From the NCBI GenBank assembly GCA_945861365.1, contig CAMAUH010000120.1, positions 1 through 9,933 of the forward strand: 9,933 nt of DNA. Reading direction: 5' to 3'. Within the stretch, counting starts at the first letter, position 1. Each line of letters starts with the position of its first letter. The notes below the pieces were generated by a model, which worked only from the letters and a program-made list of their open reading frames with translations, did not search any database and was not told where the DNA came from. The translations under genes were made by a program, and so were the position numbers. The stretch comes from Candidatus Kuenenia stuttgartensis. GTDB lineage: Bacteria > Planctomycetota > UBA1135 > UBA2386. Below are positions 1 through 6,020 of the stretch, piece after piece.

Positions 1-450
1 CCAGCCGTCCCAGCCGGAGTGGAACGGCGTGTCGCGGAACAGTCCGGGCATCGAGCGCGCGATCCACGAACCCGTGATCGACGCGAGCGGGGCCAGCATC
101 GCGATCACGATCAGGAGCCAGACTTCCCGGAGCTGGGCAAAGGTGCCGCTGATCCGCCAGCGGCGCAGCAGCAGGACCGCGAGCATTGCTTCGAATGCAC
201 TGCCGGTCATCGCCGGCAGCCACACCGAGGCTGGGTAGCCCAGATACAGCCGATGCAGCAGCGTGGTGGTGGCGATGACGAACGCCGCCCGCAGCCCGAG
301 CAGCCACACGCCGACGATGGCGACGCCGGTCGGCAGCCAGATCAGCGCCTGCGACACCGATTCGATGAAGCCCTCCGCGGCGACCGCCGCGCCGAACAGT
401 GCGCCGCCGAACAGCGCGAACTGCAGGCTGCTGACGAGGGCCCTTCGCAT
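1..450 (-). CDS. MASE1-domain membrane sensor protein (N-terminal part; runs off the left edge)
   Basis: The minus strand reads open from an ATG at 450 to the window edge, giving 150 codons with no stop. An in-frame TAG 9 bases upstream makes this ATG the first possible start. The product is very hydrophobic, with likely membrane helices near residues 10-26, 34-52, 78-95 and 111-129. The segment IWLPTGVAIVGVWLLG (about 37-52) resembles the conserved W-P-x-G-x-A block of MASE1, an integral membrane sensory domain. GSAFEAMLAVLLLRRW (about 83-98) fits the next MASE1 block, and the visible part ends in GWDGW, as expected just before the WW-x-GD motif. MASE1 normally precedes a histidine kinase, GGDEF or similar output domain. 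That part lies outside the window, so the output is unknown. The gene diverges from the lipoprotein gene. The family call rests on motif recall only. Confidence 0.72.
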   Translation of the reverse strand, partial: MRRALVSSLQFALFGGALFGAAVAAEGFIESVSQALIWLPTGVAIVGVWLLGLRAAFVIATTTLLHRLYLGYPASVWLPAMTGSAFEAMLAVLLLRRWRISGTFAQLREVWLLIVIAMLAPLASITGSWIARSMPGLFRDTPFHSGWDGW

Positions 451-456
451 CGCCAC

Positions 457-486
457 AGACTACGGACCCGGCGTGGTCCGCGCCAA
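457..486 (-). promoter_or_regulatory. Weak promoter candidate for the MASE1 gene
   Basis: On the minus strand TTGGCG (486-481) and TAGTCT (462-457) are separated by 18 bases. They match the sigma-70 consensus at 4/6 and 3/6 positions. The predicted transcription start would fall at about 450, on the ATG itself. In GC-rich DNA such a match can easily be chance. Confidence 0.2.
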
Positions 487-540
487 GCGTGCCCGCGCGC
501 GGCAGCGCGGTCGTCGGGCCCGTTCGCGCCGATGCAGCTT

Positions 541-569
541 TTGACAACGCGCGGCAGCGGGCGTGTCAT
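541..569 (+). promoter_or_regulatory. Sigma-70-like promoter for the lipoprotein/toroid gene pair
   Basis: TTGACA (541-546) is a perfect -35 hexamer. After exactly 17 bases comes TGTCAT (564-569), which matches the -10 consensus at 4 of 6 positions. A start about 7 bases after the -10 falls on the A of the ATG at 576, so the transcript would have little or no 5' leader. It lies in the 125-bp divergent gap beside the MASE1 gene. The prediction comes from sequence only. Confidence 0.5.
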
Positions 570-575
570 GCGGCG

Positions 576-1340
576 ATGGCAAGGTTCGCAGCGCTCGTTC
601 CGTTCGCAGGGCTCCTGTTGGTCGGTTGTGGTTCGGTGGCCGCTGTGCCGGTGGCGGCGCCACCCGTCGCGGTGGCGCAGGAGCCGAAGCCTGCGGATGC
701 CAGCGAGGTGGACAGCAAGGCCAAGGAGAAGGCCGACGCCCGCAAGCAGAAGGCGAAGGACCTGCGGCACAAGCAGCGCGAGCTCGAGGTCGCGCGCGCC
801 GAGCAGGCGATCGCGGCACTCGATCGGCAGGTGCGCCAGTGGAGCGTCGAGCTCGCCGTGCAGAAGGCCACCGACGACCTCGCCCAACAGCAGCGCGACC
901 AGGAGGTGTTCCTGGGGGCCGTGAAGCCGCGCGAACTCGAGGAGCATCGCATCCGTCTCGAGCGCAGCATCCACCGCGCCGAGCACGCGAAGGACGAGTT
1001 CGACGAGTTGCAGGCGATGTATGCCGCCGACGAGTTCGCCAAGTCGACCAAGGAGCTGGTGCTCAAGCGCGGTCGTCGCGAGATGGAGATGGCGCAGCGC
1101 AGCCTGGCGGTCGAGCAGAAGGAGTTCGCGCACTTCGAGCAGGTCGAGCTGCAGAAGCGCGAGCGCGACCTGCAGCACAAGGTCGCCGAGGCGACCGCCG
1201 AACTGCGCAAGGCCAAGGCCGAGGCCGGCAAGTTGGAGCTCGAGGTGAAGTTGGCGCTGCAGAAGGAAGGGCATCGCACGGCGGACCTCGAACTGGAGAT
1301 CCAGGAGCTGGAGCAGGCGTTGGCCAAGGCGGCGCCGTGA
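576..1340 (+). CDS. Predicted lipoprotein, almost entirely coiled coil
   Basis: 254 residues. I chose the ATG at 576, not an in-frame ATG at 489, because it gives a clean lipoprotein signal: MAR, then a hydrophobic stretch, then the lipobox L-V-G-C with Cys18 as the expected lipidation site. An Ala/Pro-rich linker follows (about 20-40). From about residue 45 to the end the protein is Lys/Glu/Gln/Ala/Leu-rich with heptad-like spacing and almost no Gly or Pro, so a long helical coiled coil is likely. No enzymatic motif is visible and I recognise no named family. It would be anchored in a membrane and extend as a rod or oligomerise. Its stop overlaps the GTG of the next gene by four bases, so the two products are probably made together. 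No Shine-Dalgarno sequence is seen, in line with the leaderless promoter. The gene is confident; the function is unknown. Confidence 0.85.
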   Translation: MARFAALVPFAGLLLVGCGSVAAVPVAAPPVAVAQEPKPADASEVDSKAKEKADARKQKAKDLRHKQRELEVARAEQAIAALDRQVRQWSVELAVQKATDDLAQQQRDQEVFLGAVKPRELEEHRIRLERSIHRAEHAKDEFDELQAMYAADEFAKSTKELVLKRGRREMEMAQRSLAVEQKEFAHFEQVELQKRERDLQHKVAEATAELRKAKAEAGKLELEVKLALQKEGHRTADLELEIQELEQALAKAAP

Positions 1341-2488
1341 GGCTCGCCGCGGTCGCCTGGCTGTTGCTCGGCCAGGCCGCGTTCGCGCCGGCGCAGCAGC
1401 CGGTCGCCGTCGATCTCGGCACGCCGGCTGCATCGCAGGCCGGCATCGACAAGGCCCTCGCGTTCCTGGTGCGTTCGCAGAATCCGGACGGCAGCTGGGG
1501 CTCGAAGTCGTGCGATACCACGTTCGAGATGGGGTTCGCGGTCGAGACGCACTACGCGTGGAACGTCGCCGCACACGGTCTCGCGACGATGACGCTGCTG
1601 CAGGCCAAGGAGACGCCCGAGCGGCGCGCCACCCTCGATCGCGCCGTGCAGTGGTTGTGCAAGTGCCGCATGACGCAGCGCGGCACCAACTGGGACAACG
1701 ACGCGGTGTGGGGGTGGCTCTACGGGCTCGTCGGCACCGTCGCGGTGGCGCAGGACCCGCGCTTCCAGACCGATGCGTGGCGCGGCCCGGTGGCGTACCG
1801 CGGGCGCGAGTTCGCCGGTTGGTTGGCGAAGAACCAGGAGCCGACCGGGGGCTTTGGCTATTACGACGACCCGCCGTACACGCGGCGGCCCAAGTGGGGC
1901 ACCAGCTTCTCGACCGCGGCGGTGGTGCCGGCCCTGCAGTTCGCGCAGCAGCTCGGCTGGTTGCCCGACGCCGCCACGCAGGAACGGGCGATGGACTACG
2001 TGCGCAAGTGCCGGCTGCCCAACGGCGCCTACTCGTACGACTTGACCCCGATCCCGCGCGTGACCGGTGGCGAGAACGTCAACGACGTCAAGGGCAGCCT
2101 CGGCCGCATCCAGGTGGGCAACTGGGCGCTGGCGCAAGGTGGCGACGCCTCGATCACGCCGGCGGTCGTGAAGCGCGGACTCGAACAGTTCTTCGAGCAC
2201 CATCGCTTCCTGGCGGTGGCGCGCATGCGGCCGGTCCCGCACGAGGCCTACTACCAGAACGCCGGCTACTTCTTCTACTTCGGCCACTACTACTGCGGGC
2301 TGGCGATCGAGCTGCTGCCAACCGCGGAACGGGAAGGGTTCCGCGCCCAGTTGCGGCGGCGCCTGCTCGAGACGCAGCGCGCCGACGGGTCCTACTGCGA
2401 CTTTCTGGGCGCCTCCTACATGGTCACTGCCGCGACGGCGTTCGCGACCATGGGGCTCATGGCCGGAATGGCAGCGCCGGGGCGGTGA
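1337..2488 (+). CDS. Exported prenyltransferase/squalene-oxidase-repeat (alpha/alpha-toroid) protein
   Basis: 383 residues from a GTG that overlaps the previous stop (GTGA); AAGG at 1326-1329 is a plausible ribosome site. Residues 1-19 form a signal peptide ending near AFAPA. The mature part shows several copies of the helix-turn repeat of squalene/hopene cyclases and prenyltransferase beta subunits: QNPDGSWG (48-55), TGGFGYYDDPP (170-180), a C-R-L-P-N-G-A-Y segment in the middle, and QRADGSYCDF (347-356). I see no DxDD motif of class II cyclases and no clear zinc-ligand set of prenyltransferases. Terpene cyclisation or protein prenylation is therefore not supported. Secreted proteins of this repeat type are common in Planctomycetota and their role is unknown. 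Pairing with the coiled-coil lipoprotein suggests an envelope complex. The fold is fairly sure; the function is not. Confidence 0.85.
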   Translation: MRLAAVAWLLLGQAAFAPAQQPVAVDLGTPAASQAGIDKALAFLVRSQNPDGSWGSKSCDTTFEMGFAVETHYAWNVAAHGLATMTLLQAKETPERRATLDRAVQWLCKCRMTQRGTNWDNDAVWGWLYGLVGTVAVAQDPRFQTDAWRGPVAYRGREFAGWLAKNQEPTGGFGYYDDPPYTRRPKWGTSFSTAAVVPALQFAQQLGWLPDAATQERAMDYVRKCRLPNGAYSYDLTPIPRVTGGENVNDVKGSLGRIQVGNWALAQGGDASITPAVVKRGLEQFFEHHRFLAVARMRPVPHEAYYQNAGYFFYFGHYYCGLAIELLPTAEREGFRAQLRRRLLETQRADGSYCDFLGASYMVTAATAFATMGLMAGMAAPGR

Positions 2489-2549
2489 GGCGTCGGGTCG
2501 GCGCCAAGGCCCTGCCCGGTGTGCATCCGGTCGCCGGCAGTCTGCGACA

Positions 2550-2578
2550 TTGACCCCCCGGGGACTTGGACCTATCTT
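2550..2578 (+). promoter_or_regulatory. Sigma-70-like promoter for the aroF-tpiA-secG operon
   Basis: TTGACC (2550-2555, 5/6 match) and TATCTT (2573-2578, 4/6 match) are separated by 17 bases in the gap after the toroid gene. The predicted start near 2585 lies downstream of the TTG at 2566 that opens the longest ORF. If the promoter is real, DAHP synthase must start later, at TTG 2617, GTG 2647 or ATG 2650. Confidence 0.4.
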
Positions 2579-2616
2579 CCTTCGCCCTGTTCTGTTCCCG
2601 CCGCTCCGGCGTCCCC

Positions 2617-3507
2617 TTGCGCAAGACCATCTCCCTCGGCCCTTCGGTGATGCTCGGCGGCGACCACTTCGCCGTGATGGCGGGTCCGTGCGCGGTCGAG
2701 ACCCGCGAACAGCTGCTGCTGGCTGCCCATGCGGTGGCGGCGGCCGGGGCGGGCGTGCTGCGCGGCGGGGCGTTCAAGCCGCGGACCTCGCCGAAGTCGT
2801 TCCAGGGGCTGGGCGAAGCAGGCTTGCGGATGTTGGCCGAGGCATCGGCGGCGACCGGTCTGCCGGTGGTCACCGAGGTCATGGATCCGCGCGACGTCGA
2901 GCTGGTGGCCACGCATGCGGCGGTGCTGCAGATCGGCAGCCGCAACATGCAGAACTTCCCGCTGTTGCGTGAAGTAGGCCGGCAACGCAAGCCGGTGCTG
3001 TTGAAGCGCGGGGCGGCGGCGACGCTGGACGAGCTGCTGCTCGCCGCCGACTACGTGCTGCAGGAAGGCAATGAGCAGGTGATCCTGTGCGAGCGTGGTG
3101 TGCGCGCGTTCGATCCCTCGACGCGCTACCTGCTCGACCTCGCCGCGGTGCCCGTGCTGCGGCAGCGCACCAACCTGCCGATCGTCGTCGATCCGAGCCA
3201 CGGCACCGGTTCCGCGAGCCTGGTCGCGCCGATGGCCAAGGCCGCGATGATGGCCGGTGCGGATGGCCTGCTGATCGAGGTGCACCCGGCCCCGGAACAG
3301 GCGCTCTGCGACGGCAAGCAGGCGTTGTTGCCCGCCGAGTTCGCCGCCCTGATGCAGGAGTTGCGGCGCTTGTTGCCGCTGTGTGGCAAGCGCATGGTCC
3401 GCGCCGGCGGCGGCGCGGTGGCCGGCAATCCATCGCAGCCATCGCAGCCATCGCAGCCATCGCAGCAATCGACCGGAAGTTTCGACGACGAGGTCATCGC
3501 ACCGTGA
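2617..3507 (+). CDS. aroF: 3-deoxy-7-phosphoheptulonate synthase (DAHP synthase, AroA/KDO8P-synthase type)
   Basis: Catalyses the first shikimate-pathway step, joining phosphoenolpyruvate and erythrose 4-phosphate. The core closely follows the catalytic domain of Bacillus AroA: AGPCAVE with metal-binding Cys25, GGAFKPRTSP (50-59), QIGSRNMQNF (105-114), KPVLLKRG (125-132), ILCERG (156-161), VVDPSHGTG (190-198, His195) and IEVHP (220-224). The N-terminal regulatory domain (chorismate mutase or ferredoxin-like) of many relatives is absent. The start is uncertain. TTG 2566 gives the longest ORF but its extra 17 residues look foreign to the family and precede the predicted transcription start. I chose TTG 2617, where the protein aligns from KTISLG; ATG 2650 is also possible. 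After the barrel, from about residue 262, comes an unusual tail with four Pro-Ser-Gln units. The stop overlaps the tpiA GTG. The enzyme class is very sure; paralogue naming is arbitrary. Confidence 0.92.
   Translation: MRKTISLGPSVMLGGDHFAVMAGPCAVETREQLLLAAHAVAAAGAGVLRGGAFKPRTSPKSFQGLGEAGLRMLAEASAATGLPVVTEVMDPRDVELVATHAAVLQIGSRNMQNFPLLREVGRQRKPVLLKRGAAATLDELLLAADYVLQEGNEQVILCERGVRAFDPSTRYLLDLAAVPVLRQRTNLPIVVDPSHGTGSASLVAPMAKAAMMAGADGLLIEVHPAPEQALCDGKQALLPAEFAALMQELRRLLPLCGKRMVRAGGGAVAGNPSQPSQPSQPSQQSTGSFDDEVIAP
3430..3465 (+). repeat. 9-bp tandem repeat (four copies) in the DAHP synthase tail
   Basis: CCATCGCAG occurs four times head to tail without mismatch and encodes Pro-Ser-Gln each time. 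The array is flanked on both sides by CAATC (3426-3430 and 3466-3470), which looks like a degenerate unit. As the unit is three codons, copy-number change would keep the frame. It ends 38 bases before the tpiA start. Confidence 0.95.
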
Positions 3508-4274
3508 CGAATCGCGCCCGCAAGCCCTACATCGCCGGCAACTGGAAGATGAACCTCGATCGGTCGCGATCGCTGGATCTCATCAAGACCGTCAAGGGCC
3601 GCCTCGGCGACGGCGGGGATCGCGAAGTCGCGTTCTTCGTGCCGTCGATCTACCTGGCCGACGTCAGTGCCGTGGCGCAGGGTTCGCCGCTCGGTGTCGG
3701 CGGCCAGAACTGCTGGTTCGAGGCCAATGGCGCGTTCACCGGCGAACTGGCGCCGCGCATGCTGCGCGAGGTCGGCGCCGACCGCGTGCTGGTCGGCCAC
3801 AGCGAGCGGCGGCACGTCTTCCATGAGCCCGACGAGTGGATGGGCAAGAAGCTGCGCGCGGCGCTCGATTGCGATCTGCTGCCGATCTACTGCATCGGTG
3901 AGACGCTCGACGAGCGCAAGGGCAACAAGACCGAGAAGGTGCTGAAGCGCCAGCTCGAGTCGGGGTTCGACAAGATCCGCACCGAGGACGCGCACCGCCT
4001 GACGGTCGCCTACGAACCGGTGTGGGCGATCGGCACCGGCGAGACGGCCAGCAGCGAGCAGGTGGCGCTCGCGCACAAGTCGATCCGCAAGTGGCTGGTG
4101 CAACGGGTCGGCGAGAGCGCCGCGAACCTGATGCGCATCCTCTACGGTGGCAGCGTCAAGCCCGACAATGCCAAGGAACTGATGTCGATCGAGAGCGTGG
4201 ATGGCTTGCTGGTGGGCGGCGCCAGCCTGCAGGCGGACACGTTCCTTCCCATCATCGAATACGACCAGCGCTGA
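3504..4274 (+). CDS. tpiA: Triosephosphate isomerase
   Basis: Interconverts dihydroxyacetone phosphate and glyceraldehyde 3-phosphate in glycolysis and gluconeogenesis. 256 residues, the usual length of the family. All catalytic elements are present: AGNWKMN with Asn13 and Lys15, VGHSERR with the electrophilic His99, AYEPVWAIGTG with the base Glu171 followed by the flexible loop 6, and LYGGSVKPDN (213-222) plus LLVGGASL for phosphate binding. The GTG start overlaps the preceding stop (GTGA). GAGG at 3490-3493 is a moderate ribosome site, and the protein aligns from its first residues (RKPYIAGNWK). It sits second in the operon, 24 bp before secG; tpiA-secG adjacency is a common bacterial arrangement. 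No oddity was seen. Confidence 0.97.
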   Translation: MTNRARKPYIAGNWKMNLDRSRSLDLIKTVKGRLGDGGDREVAFFVPSIYLADVSAVAQGSPLGVGGQNCWFEANGAFTGELAPRMLREVGADRVLVGHSERRHVFHEPDEWMGKKLRAALDCDLLPIYCIGETLDERKGNKTEKVLKRQLESGFDKIRTEDAHRLTVAYEPVWAIGTGETASSEQVALAHKSIRKWLVQRVGESAANLMRILYGGSVKPDNAKELMSIESVDGLLVGGASLQADTFLPIIEYDQR

Positions 4275-4298
4275 AGCCGCCGAACTGTCTCAATCATC

Positions 4299-4529
4299 AT
4301 GATCGCACTCCACTATCTGGGCTGGGTCCTGTTCTTCCTGTCGTCGATCCTGATGACGGTCGTCGTGCTGCTGCAGGAATCGAAGGGCGGCGGCCTCGCG
4401 GAGGCCTTCGGTGGCACCGGCGCCGAGACGTTCGGCGTGAAGAGCGGCGGCATCAATCGCTTCACGTTCCTGCTCGCCGCGATCTTCTGCGGTTCGGCGA
4501 TCCTGATCAGCGCCACCTGGACCGTGTAG
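4299..4529 (+). CDS. secG: Preprotein translocase subunit SecG
   Basis: Small inner-membrane subunit of the SecYEG channel, which assists SecA-driven protein export. 76 residues with the family layout: first membrane helix about 6-25, a conserved cytoplasmic loop LLQESKGGGLAEAFGG (24-39), the G-V-K-S-G/I-N-R-F segment before the second helix, and the second helix about 55-72. It ends right after helix 2, without the Ser/Gly/Pro-rich tail found in many SecG proteins. The ATG lies 24 bp after tpiA. No Shine-Dalgarno sequence is visible, so translation may depend on coupling or on an unstructured leader. Confidence 0.95.
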   Translation: MIALHYLGWVLFFLSSILMTVVVLLQESKGGGLAEAFGGTGAETFGVKSGGINRFTFLLAAIFCGSAILISATWTV

Positions 4530-4537
4530 TCGTCGGC

Positions 4538-4556
4538 GGCGTCGCCGAGCGACGCC
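4538..4556 (+). other. GC hairpin between secG and yicC
   Basis: GGCGTCG (4538-4544) and CGACGCC (4550-4556) form a perfect 7-bp stem around the loop CCGAG. It fills most of the 34-bp gap and ends 7 bases before the yicC ATG. No T-run follows, so a classical terminator is unlikely. It could be a processing site, a partial attenuator or chance. Confidence 0.45.
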
Positions 4557-4563
4557 TGCAGCC

Positions 4564-5442
4564 ATGGAACGTCCGACGCACAGCATGACGGGAGTCGGCT
4601 TCGCCGCCGGGCCATCCGAGGTCGGCGAGGTCCGCATCGAAGTCCGTTCCGTGAACGGCAAGGGCTTGTCGACCAAGCTGCGGGTGCCGGCTGCCGCCAG
4701 CGGCTACGAGGCGGCGATCGAGGAGCTCGTCCGCGCGAACCTCACCCGCGGCTCGGTGATGGTGGTGGTCGAGCGCACCCAGGCGCCGAATCCGCTGCCG
4801 GATCGCGATGCGATGCGCGCGCTCGCCGAGAGCCTGCGTGGCATGGCTGCCGAGTTCGGCCTGCCGGTGCCCGGCCTCGGCGAAGTGGTGCAGCTGGCCC
4901 TCGCCGTGGGCCGGCCCGACGCGATGACGGCGCGGCCGTTGCCGCCGCAGTTGCGGACCCTGTTCGAGCGAGCCTTCATCGAGCTGCTGTCGCACCGGCG
5001 CAGCGATGGCCGCGGTACGACCTCGGCGATCCTGGCCCAGCTCGACGAGTTCGACACCCAGCGCAACGTGGCGATGTCGCGGGCGCCGAAATGGGCCGAG
5101 GAGTACCGCGACAAGCTGCTCGCCCGCACGCAGGAGTTCGTGGCGCGGCACCTGCCGCAGGCACCGTCGGCATTCGACGTCGTGCGCGAGGTCGCCGCGT
5201 TCACCGACCGCGTCAACGTCGACGAAGAGCTGCAACGGCTCGCGGCGCACACGGTCGAAGTGCGCGCGGTGCTGCAGCGCGGCGGCGAGGTCGGGCGCCG
5301 GCTCGAGTTCCTGCTGCAGGAACTGCTGCGCGAGACCAACACCTTGGGATCGAAGTCGCCGGACGCGGTGGTCTCGCACGCGGTGGTGGCGATGAAGTCC
5401 TGCATCGATCGCATCAAGGAACAGGCGGCCAACCTCGAATGA
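4564..5442 (+). CDS. yicC: YicC-family endoribonuclease
   Basis: 292 residues, the usual family length. The start is supported by the diagnostic N-terminal SMTGVGFA (7-14) followed by VRSVNGKG (28-35). The C-terminal DUF1732 region is complete: GRRLEFLLQEL (244-254), NTLGSKSPDA (259-268) and a closing segment ending IKEQAANLE. E. coli YicC is an endoribonuclease linked to decay of the small RNA RyhB, and relatives include YloC of Firmicutes. The substrate here is unknown. Adjacency to gmk is a widespread gene order. The stop overlaps the gmk ATG (ATGA). No clear ribosome site is seen, and a small hairpin lies directly upstream of the start. Confidence 0.93.
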   Translation: MERPTHSMTGVGFAAGPSEVGEVRIEVRSVNGKGLSTKLRVPAAASGYEAAIEELVRANLTRGSVMVVVERTQAPNPLPDRDAMRALAESLRGMAAEFGLPVPGLGEVVQLALAVGRPDAMTARPLPPQLRTLFERAFIELLSHRRSDGRGTTSAILAQLDEFDTQRNVAMSRAPKWAEEYRDKLLARTQEFVARHLPQAPSAFDVVREVAAFTDRVNVDEELQRLAAHTVEVRAVLQRGGEVGRRLEFLLQELLRETNTLGSKSPDAVVSHAVVAMKSCIDRIKEQAANLE

Positions 5443-6020
5443 GCATGCAGCGCGGCAAGTTGGTGGTGATCTCGGGGCCGTCGGGTGCCGGCAAGACGTC
5501 CGTCTGTCGCGCGCTGAAACTGCACGCCGACGTGGTGTTCTCGGTCAGCGCCACCACGCGCACGCAGCGCGCTGGCGAACAGGATGGCGTCGACTACCAC
5601 TTCCTGTCGCGCGAGGACTTCCAGCGACGGCTCGGCGAGAACCAGTTCCTCGAGTGGGCCACCTACAACGGCAACCTGTATGGCACGCCGCGGTGGCCGA
5701 TGGACACTGCGCTGGCGCAGGGCAAGACGTTCCTGGTCGAGATCGAGGTGAAGGGCACCCGGCAGCTGCGTGAGCGTGGCGTCGAGGGTCTGTACGTGTT
5801 CATCGCGCCGCCGAGCATCGACGAACTGCGGCGGCGGCTGCTGCATCGTGGCAGCAACGATCCGGTCGAGATCGAGCAGCGCGTGCGCATCGCCGGCGAC
5901 GAGTTGGCGGCGGCGCGGGAGTCGGTCGGCGGGCGGCCGATGTACGACGTGATCCTCGAGAATCGCGACCTCGACGCGACGATCCGCGGGGTGCAGGAGC
6001 TGCTGTGGCCGAGCGCGTGA
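5439..6020 (+). CDS. gmk: Guanylate kinase
   Basis: Phosphorylates GMP to GDP with ATP, an essential step in guanine nucleotide supply. 193 residues. Features in order: P-loop SGPSGAGKTS (12-21); GMP-binding block SVSATTR (35-41) with GEQDGVDYHF (46-55); FLEWATYNGNLYGTP (71-85), which binds the GMP phosphate; the VEIEVKG strand; a lid with RRLLHRGSNDP; and the final YDVILENRDLDATI. The ATG at 5439 overlaps the yicC stop. A second ATG at 5445 would remove two residues, and homology cannot decide between them. No rpoZ follows, although omega often sits between gmk and coaBC in other bacteria. Confidence 0.96.
   Translation: MSMQRGKLVVISGPSGAGKTSVCRALKLHADVVFSVSATTRTQRAGEQDGVDYHFLSREDFQRRLGENQFLEWATYNGNLYGTPRWPMDTALAQGKTFLVEIEVKGTRQLRERGVEGLYVFIAPPSIDELRRRLLHRGSNDPVEIEQRVRIAGDELAAARESVGGRPMYDVILENRDLDATIRGVQELLWPSA
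5995..5999 (+). promoter_or_regulatory. Shine-Dalgarno site that decides the coaC start
   Basis: AGGAG lies five bases before GTG 6005 and 17 bases before GTG 6017. This favours 6005, although 6017 would give the stop-start overlap (GTGA) used at other junctions here. It is the clearest Shine-Dalgarno sequence noticed in the window. Confidence 0.5.

Noticed and set aside
566..2287. A 573-codon open frame on the minus strand across the lipoprotein and toroid genes
   Set aside because: It is antisense to two well-supported genes and its sequence is low-complexity with no motif. Long antisense frames are expected in GC-rich coding DNA.
2489..2549. Terminator after the toroid gene
   Set aside because: Only short GC repeats are present, with no stable stem followed by a T-run.
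3430..3465. Possible CRISPR-like array
   Set aside because: The 9-bp units are contiguous, without spacers, and in frame with the coding sequence. It is a simple minisatellite.
3087..3503. Upstream extension of the tpiA frame into the DAHP synthase gene
   Set aside because: The extra residues are Arg/Ala-rich shadow sequence. TPI homology starts just after GTG 3504, so the extension is not part of the protein.
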